A stretch of 35,067 nt of DNA, taken from Welwitschia mirabilis. Lineage: Eukaryota; Gnetophyta; Gnetopsida; Welwitschiales. Location of the stretch: NCBI GenBank assembly GCA_051453625.1, contig JBOZIK010000001.1, positions 50,820,571 through 50,855,637 on the forward strand, in the 5' to 3' direction. Shown in pieces: positions 1 to 9,999 of this stretch (positions within the stretch are counted from its first letter, which is position 1; each line of letters starts with the position of its first letter). A model generated the notes under the pieces. That model searched no databases. It saw only the letters and a program-made list of their open reading frames with translations, and was not told the DNA's origin. A program made the position numbers and the translations under genes.

Positions 1-1
1 G

Positions 2-507
2 GATGAGATGGAACACTACCGCTACCATTCCATCAAAACCGCTGTGCAGAATTATGCTTCTTTCTGCGATGCCTGGTTGCATTCGCTCATCGAATTCGAA
101 GCGAAATCATGGCGAGTAAACCAGCGTTTTCTTCGCAAGAAGCTTATTGAGGAGCCATCAATCCACAGCCAAGTTCAGAGTTACTGGAATCATCCAGACC
201 GTTCTCGTCGAGATCTTTTTCTCGGTGATCTCCGAGATCTTGTTCTCAGTGATCTCAGCACCGTACTTCCTTCAACTGTACCGCCTGTTACTGATCAACT
301 TCACACAATTCCTGCAAATACAGTTGTGGGTAACAATAATTGCCAATATCTTCGCGCTGTGCCTGAAAACTCAGCTGTCAAGGTTAAAGACAACTCAAAA
401 GATGGTTCAAATGCTTTGAAGAAAAGAAGTTTAAACAGCGCAAACGATTCATTACAGAGGGCAGCAAATGCAAGAAAAAGCAAGGAAAGAATTGAAACAA
501 GAAATTT
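2..507 (+). CDS. Partial exon of an unrecognised plant protein
   Basis: One reading frame stays open from the first bases of the window to the first run of N (about 168 codons). It is clearly richer in G and C than the following 30 kb, which supports real coding sequence. The first ATG is at 8, but the frame is already open upstream (Asp-Glu before the Met), so the exon probably begins outside the window. The N-terminal part is aromatic and basic (Tyr, Trp, Phe, Arg, Lys). A doubled 8-residue motif (RDLFLGDL, RDLVLSDL) follows, then a Ser/Thr/Pro/Asn-rich stretch and a Lys/Arg-rich end (KKRSLNSAN, NARKSKERIE) that could be a nuclear localisation signal. I see no signal peptide or membrane segment. 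I do not recognise the family. The 3' end and splice donor are hidden by the gap. Confidence 0.55.
209..256 (+). repeat. 24-bp in-frame tandem duplication (2 units)
   Basis: Units at 209-232 and 233-256 both begin CGAGATCTT and end GTGATCTC, differing at only a few positions. Because the unit is 24 bp, the duplication adds eight residues without breaking the frame, giving the doubled RDL-x-L-x-DL motif. Confidence 0.85.
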
Positions 508-666
508 NNNNNNNNNNNNNNNNNNNNNNNNNNNNNNNNNNNNNNNNNNNNNNNNNNNNNNNNNNNNNNNNNNNNNNNNNNNNNNNNNNNNNNNNNNNNN
601 NNNNNNNNNNNNNNNNNNNNNNNNNNNNNNNNNNNNNNNNNNNNNNNNNNNNNNNNNNNNNNNNNN
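508..666. other. Assembly gap (159 N)
   Basis: Unresolved bases. The gap hides the end of the exon-like frame. After it, 667-741 is still open in the same frame but turns into Phe/Leu-rich low complexity and ends in a stop, so coding probably ends at or before the gap. Confidence 0.99.
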
Positions 667-741
667 TGAAGTTACAAGAAACCTGCAACTGCTTCTCCAC
701 TTTTTCTTCTTATTTTTAATCTTCTTCTTGCTTTATATGTA

Positions 742-1599
742 ATACTTTTAAAGTCAAATGATATAAGAATGTGTGTTTTATTATTTTCAAAGCTAGCTTT
801 TACATAACAAGTTTTCTAACCTTGTAGTGTGTCTTAACATTTCAGGGCAATGTTCATATTGACAGTGTGGATTTTGGAATGAGGGCAAGAATGTGAAACG
901 CAATCATTTTTTAAAAGAATTAATTAAAGTTTTTCTTAATCACACATTTCTTTTGCCTAGAAAAATTTTGAAAAAATTAAAAAGTAAAATAGTTGGAAAT
1001 GAAATAGGCCTTTAAAGTTAGAAAATTTTCTTTGCTTTGTAGTTTTATATGTTAACATATTGTATTTTAGCATATAAAATGTATACGAATTAAAATCAAA
1101 GGTTTTCACGCACATTCATTAATATGGTACTAAAAGAATTTTAAAATATCAAGTAGCCCTTACCATTTAATTTTGTCTAATAATTGCTAAAGAACAAGCA
1201 AATGTTTGTATGAGGGATGTGTTTACCCTTGAATTTTTACATATTTCAGCCCTTAGACTTTATTAAAGAATATAATTTAGGGCTTTAAATATGAATTACT
1301 ATTTACTTATCGTTAACCAAGTTTCATATTTATAATTTATGAAATATTATTAAAAAGAACTTATACTTGAAATCTTAATTATAGATCATTTTGGGTTATC
1401 CAACTTTGTCGAAGTTATGTAGTCTAACATGATGAATGTTGTCATCTAGATCATCATCACTACTCGCATTCCAAGACATGGATTTCGGAAGAAATGAATT
1501 GTTAAATAGTGGACACATTACTAAATTAACCTTATATCACGATGCTGAATTTTAGATTAATAATTAAGGCAATAAATCAAATCTTTAGAATGTTTTAGG
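742..1599. other. AT-rich stretch without recognisable genes
   Basis: All frames are short and AT-driven. I see no protein motif, tRNA-like fold or terminal repeat here. Its position directly after an exon-like frame fits intron sequence. The copia gag remnant begins near 1600. Confidence 0.5.
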
Positions 1600-2330
1600 A
1601 TTCTATCACCTTTATAATAATAAATACATTAGAATTATTGCTTCAGAAACATATAAAACTCATTTAAACTATTAACCTTTAAAAGATAAGAATAGAGGAA
1701 TTTTTAATTACGTAAGGACTCAAAGGTTATCTAGATAAAATCTTATCTAAGATTGATGTTTATAAAGTTTAATTAGCTAGAGTTATCCTAATAACAAATG
1801 ACAAGAGTGAAGTACATTTATTAATTCATGGTATAAAAGTTACAAATTTTTTTTGGATATTCCTAAAAAACATGTCTAAAGTTACGAATGAATTATATAA
1901 GTAGTCATTGAATCACAAACTCCTTACTCTTAAACTCGGAGATGATGAAGATGTTACACATATAAATAGAAAAATCATTAAATTGAGAGAAAAATTAAAG
2001 AGTAAAGTACTACTATAGATTAAGAAATGATTAGTTTTAATTTACTTTAGGCCTTACTCTTGAAGTTTGATGTGGTTCACAAAGAATTAAAACATGTTAA
2101 TAAATCATGCTTAGATAAATAGTTAATAATTAACATTTGTTAAGCTAGGTAAAAATTAAAAACTAAGGAAGGGAAATTAAGCATAGAACTTACTACATTT
2201 ATGTAAAAGACAAAAGAAGGGGAAAAATCAAAAACTAAAGTTTTACAAATTTTACATTTACATGGTTTACAATCTACAGATTCACTATTTTAAAAATTTA
2301 ATTTAATATAAAAGAAGAATAAAAAATTAA
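1600..2330 (+). pseudogene. Ty1/copia gag remnant (copy C1)
   Basis: This stretch parallels 30310-31050 along its length. Translated with frameshifts it gives gag-like pieces. The best is near 2010-2110, where a TTID...MISF...LL...LLLKFDVVHK...KHVNKSCL pattern matches the plant copia gag core (UBN2 type) and aligns with the second copy's TIDK.MIKFILLRNLLPKF. The C-terminal zinc knuckle expected near 2250 has lost its cysteines. Many stop codons make this a dead fragment. Recognisable copia similarity stops shortly before the minus-strand gypsy unit at 2409. The call rests on motif order and similarity between the two copies. Confidence 0.6.
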
Positions 2331-2701
2331 GGATGTGAACAATACTAATGCTAGACTTGTAACCATAAGTATTCATGTGCTTATTGAAAAATATCTCTCC
2401 ATATTTTTTCAAGGTGAAGTACATAGACATGGGAATGTCTCAAGATTAGGTGAAGTCAATTTTACCACTATAAAATGTCTAAGTACAAATACTAGTTATG
2501 AAACTTTATAAAGCTACAAACAAGTCAAGTTTAAGAAATGATTAGGTCACATCCTAACATCCACCAAAGGAAGAAGATAAGAAAGAACTCAAAACAGTGA
2601 TAGGAAGAAAGTCCTTATCAGGGGAACCTTCAAAACAAGTGCTTCTACCATGTTCATGGTTGCATCGAAAGATCCTTCATATAGTTTTAACTGTTGTTCA
2701 T

Positions 2702-3394
2702 NNNNNNNNNNNNNNNNNNNNNNNNNNNNNNNNNNNNNNNNNNNNNNNNNNNNNNNNNNNNNNNNNNNNNNNNNNNNNNNNNNNNNNNNNNNNNNNNNNN
2801 NNNNNNNNNNNNNNNNNNNNNNNNNNNNNNNNNNNNNNNNNNNNNNNNNNNNNNNNNNNNNNNNNNNNNNNNNNNNNNNNNNNNNNNNNNNNNNNNNNNN
2901 NNNNNNNNNNNNNNNNNNNNNNNNNNNNNNNNNNNNNNNNNNNNNNNNNNNNNNNNNNNNNNNNNNNNNNNNNNNNNNNNNNNNNNNNNNNNNNNNNNNN
3001 NNNNNNNNNNNNNNNNNNNNNNNNNNNNNNNNNNNNNNNNNNNNNNNNNNNNNNNNNNNNNNNNNNNNNNNNNNNNNNNNNNNNNNNNNNNNNNNNNNNN
3101 NNNNNNNNNNNNNNNNNNNNNNNNNNNNNNNNNNNNNNNNNNNNNNNNNNNNNNNNNNNNNNNNNNNNNNNNNNNNNNNNNNNNNNNNNNNNNNNNNNNN
3201 NNNNNNNNNNNNNNNNNNNNNNNNNNNNNNNNNNNNNNNNNNNNNNNNNNNNNNNNNNNNNNNNNNNNNNNNNNNNNNNNNNNNNNNNNNNNNNNNNNNN
3301 NNNNNNNNNNNNNNNNNNNNNNNNNNNNNNNNNNNNNNNNNNNNNNNNNNNNNNNNNNNNNNNNNNNNNNNNNNNNNNNNNNNNNNNNNNNNNN
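2702..3394. other. Assembly gap (693 N)
   Basis: Unresolved bases inside copy A. The same interval in copy B (about 20025-20085) is only some 50 bp plus 6 N, so either the gap size is wrong or copy A carries an insertion. Confidence 0.99.
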
Positions 3395-5738
3395 AGATCC
3401 ATTAAATATGTACTTTCTTTAAAAGATAAGAACTAAATCATGTAGAGATTAATTTATTAAAAGTAAAAGCCAAAGATAAAATCATAACAATCATAAAATC
3501 AAAAGTAAATACCAAAGCAAACTTTTTATTCAAAGCCTAAATTCTATTCAATACGTTTATTAGAAAGAAATAAAAGAAATATTTATTCCTAAGGTTATGA
3601 TCCTAGGATATTGCATTCTCTCGAAAAAAATAAGAACCGGACCAAATATTTACTAATTGATAAAATATAAAAGGTATACAATCATATTGTAGTAAAATCA
3701 ATTAGAGGTAAACATAGTAAAAAGATAAAAATTTGATAGCAAACATTTTAGCTTTTAAATAATAGATGAAGAAGTGGTAAATCTCATTAAAAAATAATCT
3801 CTTATGAAAACAATGTAAATCATGAATATCATGATATTATGTATGCAAGGAAGTATTCAAAGAAGGCATCCAAGATGATTTTGAGGGCTCTTTAGAACAT
3901 CTACTAAGATTAAGAAGATTTATATCATTTAACTCAAGATATAAATTTTCAATAATAAAATAAGGCTCTTTCTAATTAGCATGCCATATGACATTTTATC
4001 TACACAAGATTTAGTTGTAATTTAAAAAAATTATATAACTCATAAGAAAACAATCTCTTATCAAAATTATGATATAAAGGATTTAAAGTATATATTTCAT
4101 TCAAAGCTTGACATTGAACATGGAAGACATTAATAGTATTATTTAAAATCTAAGGTTTTAAAAAAAACTTCTTAGAGTGAGTGATTAAGATAGGTTTAAC
4201 ATACTTAAGAAGATCCTTAACATTTAATTCCAAGTTTGATTTAAATCAAGAAGATAAGATTTACCCTAATCTAGAGTTTCAAGATATCTCAAGTCTTGTT
4301 TTTTAAAAGAATAATCATTAAAAGCACAAGGTATAGTTAACTTTATAAAAGAGGAAAAGATGTTACCTTTTGTAACTCATGGAGTTCTAAAAGGAAAATA
4401 TTGAGAGATTTATGGAGTAGACTTCTCAAAATGATGTGTTTTATTAATTTTAATGAGAGAGATGTGATTTGGAGAATTATTTGAATGTTCAAATGGAATT
4501 GAGGGAAAAAATTTATCTTTGTCAATATCATAAGATAATGTGGAAGTAGAAGTAGAAGAGAATATATCATTTGAGGTTTTTCATAAAAGTACAAGTAAAA
4601 GTAATGGAGAAGCATGAGTAAACTCTTTAAGTTGGTTTATTCCATAAGAAGGTATAACTTTATTCGTTATTTAGTTTGTTTGATTTTTAATTTATTCTTC
4701 TTTTTTCCTCTCCTTCTCATTATTGACTTTATCATTACTTGGTTGAATGCTCTTTTTATTTTCTTCATTATGTTTTAAGTTGATGAATTCCTCAAAAAGA
4801 TCATTAAAAAGATTATAGGGGAAAAAAGTTCTCATTGTGTGATGGAAGATTATCTAATATTTCTTAAGTTGACTCTTCATCCTCTCTATTGAATAATTAT
4901 GTTAATTCTAAACTGTAATCCTTATTTTTGCTTGTTAAGATGTTGTTCTTGACTATTGTCTTAGATTGTCATCCAAACAACAAGAATGGAGGACGTCCCT
5001 CATAGTATAAATTATTCATCAATTTTCTTTTATTACTTAAATTATCCTTTAATCTCATATGTTGAATCTCAATTAGAGATTGAACTTCTTCATTCTCATC
5101 ACAAAGTAAGTAGAAACTAGGGATATGATTTATGATTTCAATATCATCATCATCTTCTTCCTCATCATCCTCATTGTTTTGTTGCACGTTAATATTTTTT
5201 AATTCATTAAATTCATTAAATAGAGAAATGTGATCATTATGTTTATGATGGATTAAAGAATTTTCAGATTTGTCATGAGTTAATTCTTTTATTTCATTCT
5301 CATTTTCTATTAGGAATTGAATGGGATCATAACCTAGCTCATCATCTGAGAAATAATTATCTTCATCATTATTATTTAATAATATATTTAAGTCATCATT
5401 GTTTTATTCTTCTTCTAATAAGTTTGATATTATAGGTTGATTCATACTTTCATTTTCTATGTTGAAACAAAAATTATTATTACTTGTTATTTCAAAGTTC
5501 TTCTCATAATTCTCAATGTAGTAGGATAAGTTTTTTGTATTAAAAAAATCTTGAGATTGTTGAATTTGTAAAAAAATTTGTTAAAACATTCCAATCAAAT
5601 TTTATAAGTTCTTATTGTTGTTCTCTTGCCTCATTTTCATTTCCTTAAGCATTTTTGTCATTAAGTTATTTCTTTTTCCATAGTAAATTATGGTAGATGG
5701 ATCTTATTTTTCATGATAATGTATGAGACATGGTTGTT

Positions 5739-5976
5739 CTTCATAATGACTCATGGTAGATTATTGGAAATTACTAAAATGATTGTAGGATGTTTCACTA
5801 GATGAGGNNNNNNNNNNNNNNNNNNNNNNNNNNNNNNNNNNNNNNNNNNNNNNNNNNNNNNNNNNNNNNNNNNNNNNNNNNNNNNNNNNNNNNNNNNNNN
5901 NNNNNNNCTTCATAATGAATTATGGGAGATTGTTGGGATTCACTAAAATGATTGTAGGATGTTTCACTAGATGAGG
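5739..5976. repeat. 69-bp duplication on both sides of a 100-N gap
   Basis: The bases before the gap (5739-5807) and after it (5908-5976) are the same motif, both ending GTTTCACTAGATGAGG, with a few differences in the middle. Copy B has one unit here (around 22829-22900). This is either a true tandem duplication or two overlapping contigs left unmerged. Confidence 0.8.
5808..5907. other. Assembly gap (100 N)
   Basis: Exactly 100 N, a common placeholder for a gap of unknown length. Confidence 0.99.
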
Positions 5977-6517
5977 TGGAATCCTTAAAATGTTGCAATC
6001 TATCACTATCATTTTCATTTGATGTTTGAAAATGAGAATAGGTTTTAGCCTCTACATCATTTAAAGTTCCCCAGAATTATTCTTGTAATATTTCTTTAAG
6101 TATTTTATTTTTATTATTATCATAATTTCTATGTTTTCTTTGTCTTTCTTTAGCTCTCGTTTCATCTAATATTTCTCATAGTGATCTTTCATCATTATTC
6201 TTAATAGTGAGTGGGAAGGATGAATAAGAAGCATTCATGATTTTAAGTTCTTGATCATCATTAGGAGATATGTGATAAGATTTTTATTTTTCACATCTTA
6301 TTTTAGCGATTATCTTTCCTATGGTAACATTTACATTTAAACTAAAGGGTTCTATCATGTTTGTATTAAGCAATGCTACTCATTAATAAGAAGGTGATAA
6401 ACTCCTATTCTATTATTTTTACTACTTATATTTAAAAAATTTAGTTTTGAAAACATAAAAGTAGGGAAAAAAAGTTTCTTCAAATCTTAGAAGTTATGTA
6501 CCTAGGGTGTGTGTACC

Positions 6518-6540
6518 TATTTATTTATTTATTTATTTTT
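6518..6540 (+). repeat. Short (ATTT)n microsatellite
   Basis: About five TATT/ATTT units in the leader region of copy A. Copy B has only a T-run at the same place, so it expanded in copy A alone. Confidence 0.8.
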
Positions 6541-7026
6541 ATCAAATAATCCTTTTTAATATTTTTAAAGTAAGCTTCATTCCCTTGGATATTTGATCTT
6601 TTCACCCAATTTTATTATTTCCTTATATGATTAATAAAATATCTTCTTATTTGTCATCTTAAGCATTGTCTAGACAGTATACTAAATGACAAGAAAATAG
6701 AAAATAGAAAACAGAGAAAACAAAAATTAGAAGCTCCAAAAACTAGAGTAGAAACATACTATTAATCGTCTTCTATTGCCATCCAAATGATAGAGGAGAC
6801 GATATGGACTTATTATATGACTTTCATTCAATAAGATAATTAGAACGACCAATAGGATGATAGACTGCGAAAAACACAGATTGAAAAATAAAGACATGAA
6901 AAAAAAATGCAAAAAGAAAAACTATAATATTTATAATAAAAGTACAATTCTACCATAAACAAATGTCTGAATCAAAATCCAAATCACTTATCTAGGTAAT
7001 GACAATCTTTAAACTATTTGCAACCT

Positions 7027-7044
7027 TCCTTGGCAATGGTGCCA
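7027..7044 (-). other. Primer-binding site, tRNA-Asp type (copy A)
   Basis: On the minus strand this reads TGGCACCATTGCCAAGGA. It matches the Athila-type PBS TGGCGCCGTTGCCGGGGA at all but four positions, and all four are G-to-A (C-to-T on the other strand). It starts three bases beyond the LTR end (ATAACA), as in E1. This fixes the minus strand as the sense strand of the element. Confidence 0.85.
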
Positions 7045-7047
7045 AGA

Positions 7048-8142
7048 TGTTATGGTGCATATTTATGCAAATAATTTAAGCTTAAGAAAATCCTATCATT
7101 CATAAATCAAATAGATATCTACATAATACAACATGCTAATATAGAGAGGAGTTGATCCAAATGTGATAATTTGTCAAGGTCCTATGATTAAGCAAGAGAA
7201 TTGATTTCCATAAGAAAACACTTTGTATTCTAACTAAAGAAATAAATTATAATGTAGAAAACATAGAATGAAAAACACTTATGTAGAGTTAATCTAGAAA
7301 AATAAAATATAATGCACCTAAATTAATAATGCACAACTTGATAAAGGTTTCCCTCATAACCTATATTACTCAAGAAAACATCGTCAAATCAAAAGTAACA
7401 TAAGCTATAAGGGTTAATAGTAATAAGCATAGAAAAAAGAAAATGAATCTTTGTATTAAATCTTGAACAACATTTGTGTTATAAAGCATCCACACTTCAA
7501 TGGAGGAAACTCCACTCAATACTAAGAAGACATCTCTCTACAACTATAAGGATGGATCTCTAGACCTTTAATCTCCTATCATAAGAATTTTTGGTATAAC
7601 CAAAGACCATAAGAGTCAAGGATGAAATCAATACTTATTAATACAAAGCACATAATAAGACAGAGAAAAAAACATGGGTACAACCCTAATGGCCATGCTA
7701 AAAGAAACATATAAATAAGTGATAAAAGTTTAGTAAATGTCTAGTAAGACATTACAATAGGTGTTATCTGTCTAATAATTCAAATAATATAGGAGGTGAT
7801 TCCACCTCATAAATTATCCACATCATCTACCAGATTGATCATAATCAGTATCCTTATTGAAATTAATATTTTTATCATTTAGACTATCATCTGGATGATG
7901 AAATGGAAGATGGACTCTTACAAACATTTATCCAACTTATTAGCCTCAATGTTTTACAAGAAGTTTGTCTCAAAAATCAAAGTATTAAGAAGTACTCTAA
8001 ATGCTCCAAAATTTCTTAAAGATTATGTGTTTTCATCTCTTTTATCTTAGCTCTCTGTTATCATGGAAATCAAGCATATACCTGTCTATTATCTTATAAA
8101 ATCACTTAAAATAACCTATCAAATATGTATAAATTAGCAACA
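7048..8142 (-). mobile_element. LTR-A of the minus-strand Athila-like element
   Basis: The LTR runs from TG...CA on either strand (plus-strand start TGTTATGG, end GCAACA), about 1.1 kb, close to both LTR-B (23959-25045) and the E1 LTRs. Its inner edge is set by the PBS at 7027-7044, its outer edge by the PPT at 8151-8160 and by the end of A/B homology. Having a PPT on one side and a PBS on the other means it ends one element and begins another. I found no convincing TATA box. Confidence 0.75.
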
Positions 8143-8150
8143 TAATATAG

Positions 8151-8160
8151 TCCCCTACTT
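8151..8160 (-). other. Polypurine tract next to LTR-A
   Basis: The minus strand reads AAGTAGGGGA followed by CTATATTA and the LTR start TGTTGC. E1 has AAGTGGGGGG at the same position relative to its 3' LTR. It marks the 3' end of the element lying to the right (8161 onwards). Confidence 0.7.
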
Positions 8161-8649
8161 AGATTTCTTAGTCCCTAACAAATTCAAGTAGTAAACTATG
8201 TTTTTAAACCAACTTGTTTAACAATGAAAATGACTAAGGTACTTTAGGAAAGTTTCTTAGAAATTTTTTTAAAAATCTCAAAGATATAAATTAAATTATG
8301 ATGAAGCATAAAACTAAACATTTCACCTACTTGAAGATCAGACAGATCGCCATGTGGGTTATTGTCCACACAATGGAGGGGATAATAGGCACAAAAAAGA
8401 TCTTTGAAATTAGGAACCTACAATAGAAATTTTTTTATACAAATCATTAGTAAATATAATAAATCCCCCATTGATTTAAACAATACTAAATAAAATATTA
8501 CCCAAATAAAATTAATCCTTATCATAACATGTGAAAAAGATAGATAATCATGAAAATCATAAAAAGTAAGTACATCATGCTACCTCAAAAATGATATGTC
8601 TATATAAAATCAAAGAGTTTTAGTACAAAAATACATAAAAGAGGATATA

Positions 8650-9985
8650 TAAGACAAGACAAAATCACTTCTCTTATCATCACGTGATAAGTTCAGACTA
8701 GGTAGCTGGCTTAGGTATAAGGGGAAAAGAGGGAAAATGCTCAAGATCAGTAGGGAAATGTAGGTTCAAAGATGTGAAAATAGATTAGACCATTTCATCA
8801 CCCTAGACACATACAACCTCTAGCATGTAGCTATCACACTCTGCTGGATAGGAAAAATGCACTAGCACATATCAATAATTTAGTCTTCAAAGTATTGAAC
8901 TCTTCTCTCAATAGCTAGAATTATTTACTCTGGTGTCTATATCCTCTAATCAAGAATATTAATCCTCTAATTAAGTGTCTAGATATCTCTATCAATGAAG
9001 CCTTTAATGGTCTTAGTGGTATCTACTAGAAGGGCCTCAATCTACTCAAGAGTATTCCCATCCATAGGTCTCTATACCTAAGGTCTCTCTGCCTCTTCTA
9101 GTACTTCTATGCCCATATCCTATAGATAGTAAGCTAAAGTATGAATGTGTAATAAGCACTACTCACCCATGGTCTCTGGTATCTTGAATCATTTCAAAAG
9201 CACTAAGAGGAGGCATGGGTATTTAAGAGTCTAAAGCTGATATTCCTTAATCATAGATCTGAGTCTCCTCCAAATAAACATGGGATCTGCTCTCCTTATC
9301 TAAATTCCACTAGAATTTATAAATGTACTACCATTTCATAACTTTCATAAAACGATACTCTGATGTTATGAATTAATTCTCTGTGTAATACTTTATAAGT
9401 AAGGATTAACTAAATGATAAAAAGCAACTATCTGTCTTTAGTAAGATCTATCAGTATATCCAATATAGTGTCATATGCATGGCGCTCCTCAGTCCCATCA
9501 ACTAAGTAAACATGCAAACTTCTAAGCCCACCAAGATCTATAATAACTATAATTTGGGATGGGAGGATTATTATCTCATGGCAAAGTATGTATGCTACTA
9601 TCATGTCTAATAACTGACCATGAGCATCTGGTTTATGCTCTATATGCACAGTGTCATAGAACTTTCATGTTTCTAAAATGTAATAGGATTCATGTGTATT
9701 AGTAATCCATCTAAGCTAGACATCTATGAGCTTCTAATCTACCTCAGCTTAATGTAGCTCATAAAATCTTCAAAGTATCTCTTGACATGGATATTAGCTG
9801 TCTGTATAATTAATGATCTTCCATGTCAAGGTGGTAAATGTGTTGACTCCACATGCTCTATCTCTAGTGGTACTATTGGGCCTGCCTTCTACTCTACAGC
9901 TTACGGTTTAGTCTTAGCCTATCTATCTCTACATGTACGGGGCCTGTTCGATCAGAAATACATAAAAAATGTCATGCAAAAATAA
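8650..9985 (-). pseudogene. 3' ORF remnant of the minus-strand element (family not recognised)
   Basis: This stretch is less AT-rich than its surroundings and reads as protein on the minus strand across several frames. The first part (about 9980-9700) contains KAGPIVPLEIEHVEST and HVKRYFEDFMSYIKL. It continues, after a shift, into an undamaged 73-codon piece at 9428-9649 with HKPDAHGQLLDMIVAYILCH and later LRSLHVYLVDGTEER. A C-terminal part (about 9100-8800) looks helical and charged (DGNTLE.IEALL, then AIERRVQYFED). It sits between the 3' noncoding region and the PPT, where Athila elements may carry an extra or env-like ORF. The match to plant transposon-protein domains is only a general impression. 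Stops are numerous. Confidence 0.4.
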
Positions 9986-9999
9986 GAAGATACGTTAAA

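Larger units (their letters stand above)
2409..6358 (-). pseudogene. Acidic, Asn/Ser/Lys-rich 5' ORF of the minus-strand element, copy A (family not recognised)
   Basis: The frame starts about 670 bp downstream of the PBS on the minus strand with a Met followed by IEPFSLNVNVTIGKII; copy B has an equivalent Met. In order come a charged Lys/Arg/Glu segment, a Ser-rich stretch, a long Asp/Glu/Asn-rich region that includes an undamaged 72-codon piece at 4969-5187 (NNEDDEEEDDDD near its start), and then a more hydrophobic part with paired conserved blocks such as LNEIYTLNPLYHNFDKRLF. Internal stops and frameshifts interrupt it, and gaps remove parts at 2702-3394 and 5808-5907. Its place right after LTR and PBS would suit gag or an Ogre-like extra 5' ORF. 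I see no zinc knuckle, protease or polymerase motif. Function unknown. Confidence 0.5.
2409..8175 (-). repeat. Long direct repeat, copy A (Athila-like PPT-LTR-PBS-ORF block)
   Basis: Copy A aligns with 19730-25073 almost end to end in the same orientation, starting at CAAGGTGAAGT and ending just beyond the LTR in a purine-rich tract. Read on the minus strand, both copies have the order PPT, LTR, PBS, untranslated leader, acidic ORF. Copies are diverged, mainly by transitions, with scattered small indels. Copy A differs by a 693-N gap where copy B has about 50 bp, and by a duplicated 69-bp piece next to its second gap. Its left end abuts copia sequence, so the element is truncated there. Confidence 0.85.

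Noticed and set aside
2597-3436. Open frames made mostly of unknown residues around 2597-3436 (both strands)
   Set aside because: They exist only because N codons do not read as stops; the real flanking codons are few and uninformative. The same applies to frames across 508-666, 5808-5907, 12693-12799, 16033-16132 and 21603-22098.
4343-4615. 90-codon minus-strand frame (and its counterpart at 21066-21290)
   Set aside because: Leu/Ile/Tyr-rich low complexity. Another frame of the same strand gives protein blocks continuous with the acidic ORF on both sides, so this is a shadow frame.
6727-6912. Short minus-strand frames in the leader regions (6727-6912, 23720-24071)
   Set aside because: They lie in the LTR/PBS/leader part, differ between copies A and B, and overlap the primer-binding site, so they are not conserved coding sequence.
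9782-9985. 67-codon plus-strand frame
   Set aside because: It lies opposite the minus-strand 3' ORF, whose fragments continue on both sides; it is best explained as the antisense of that coding sequence.
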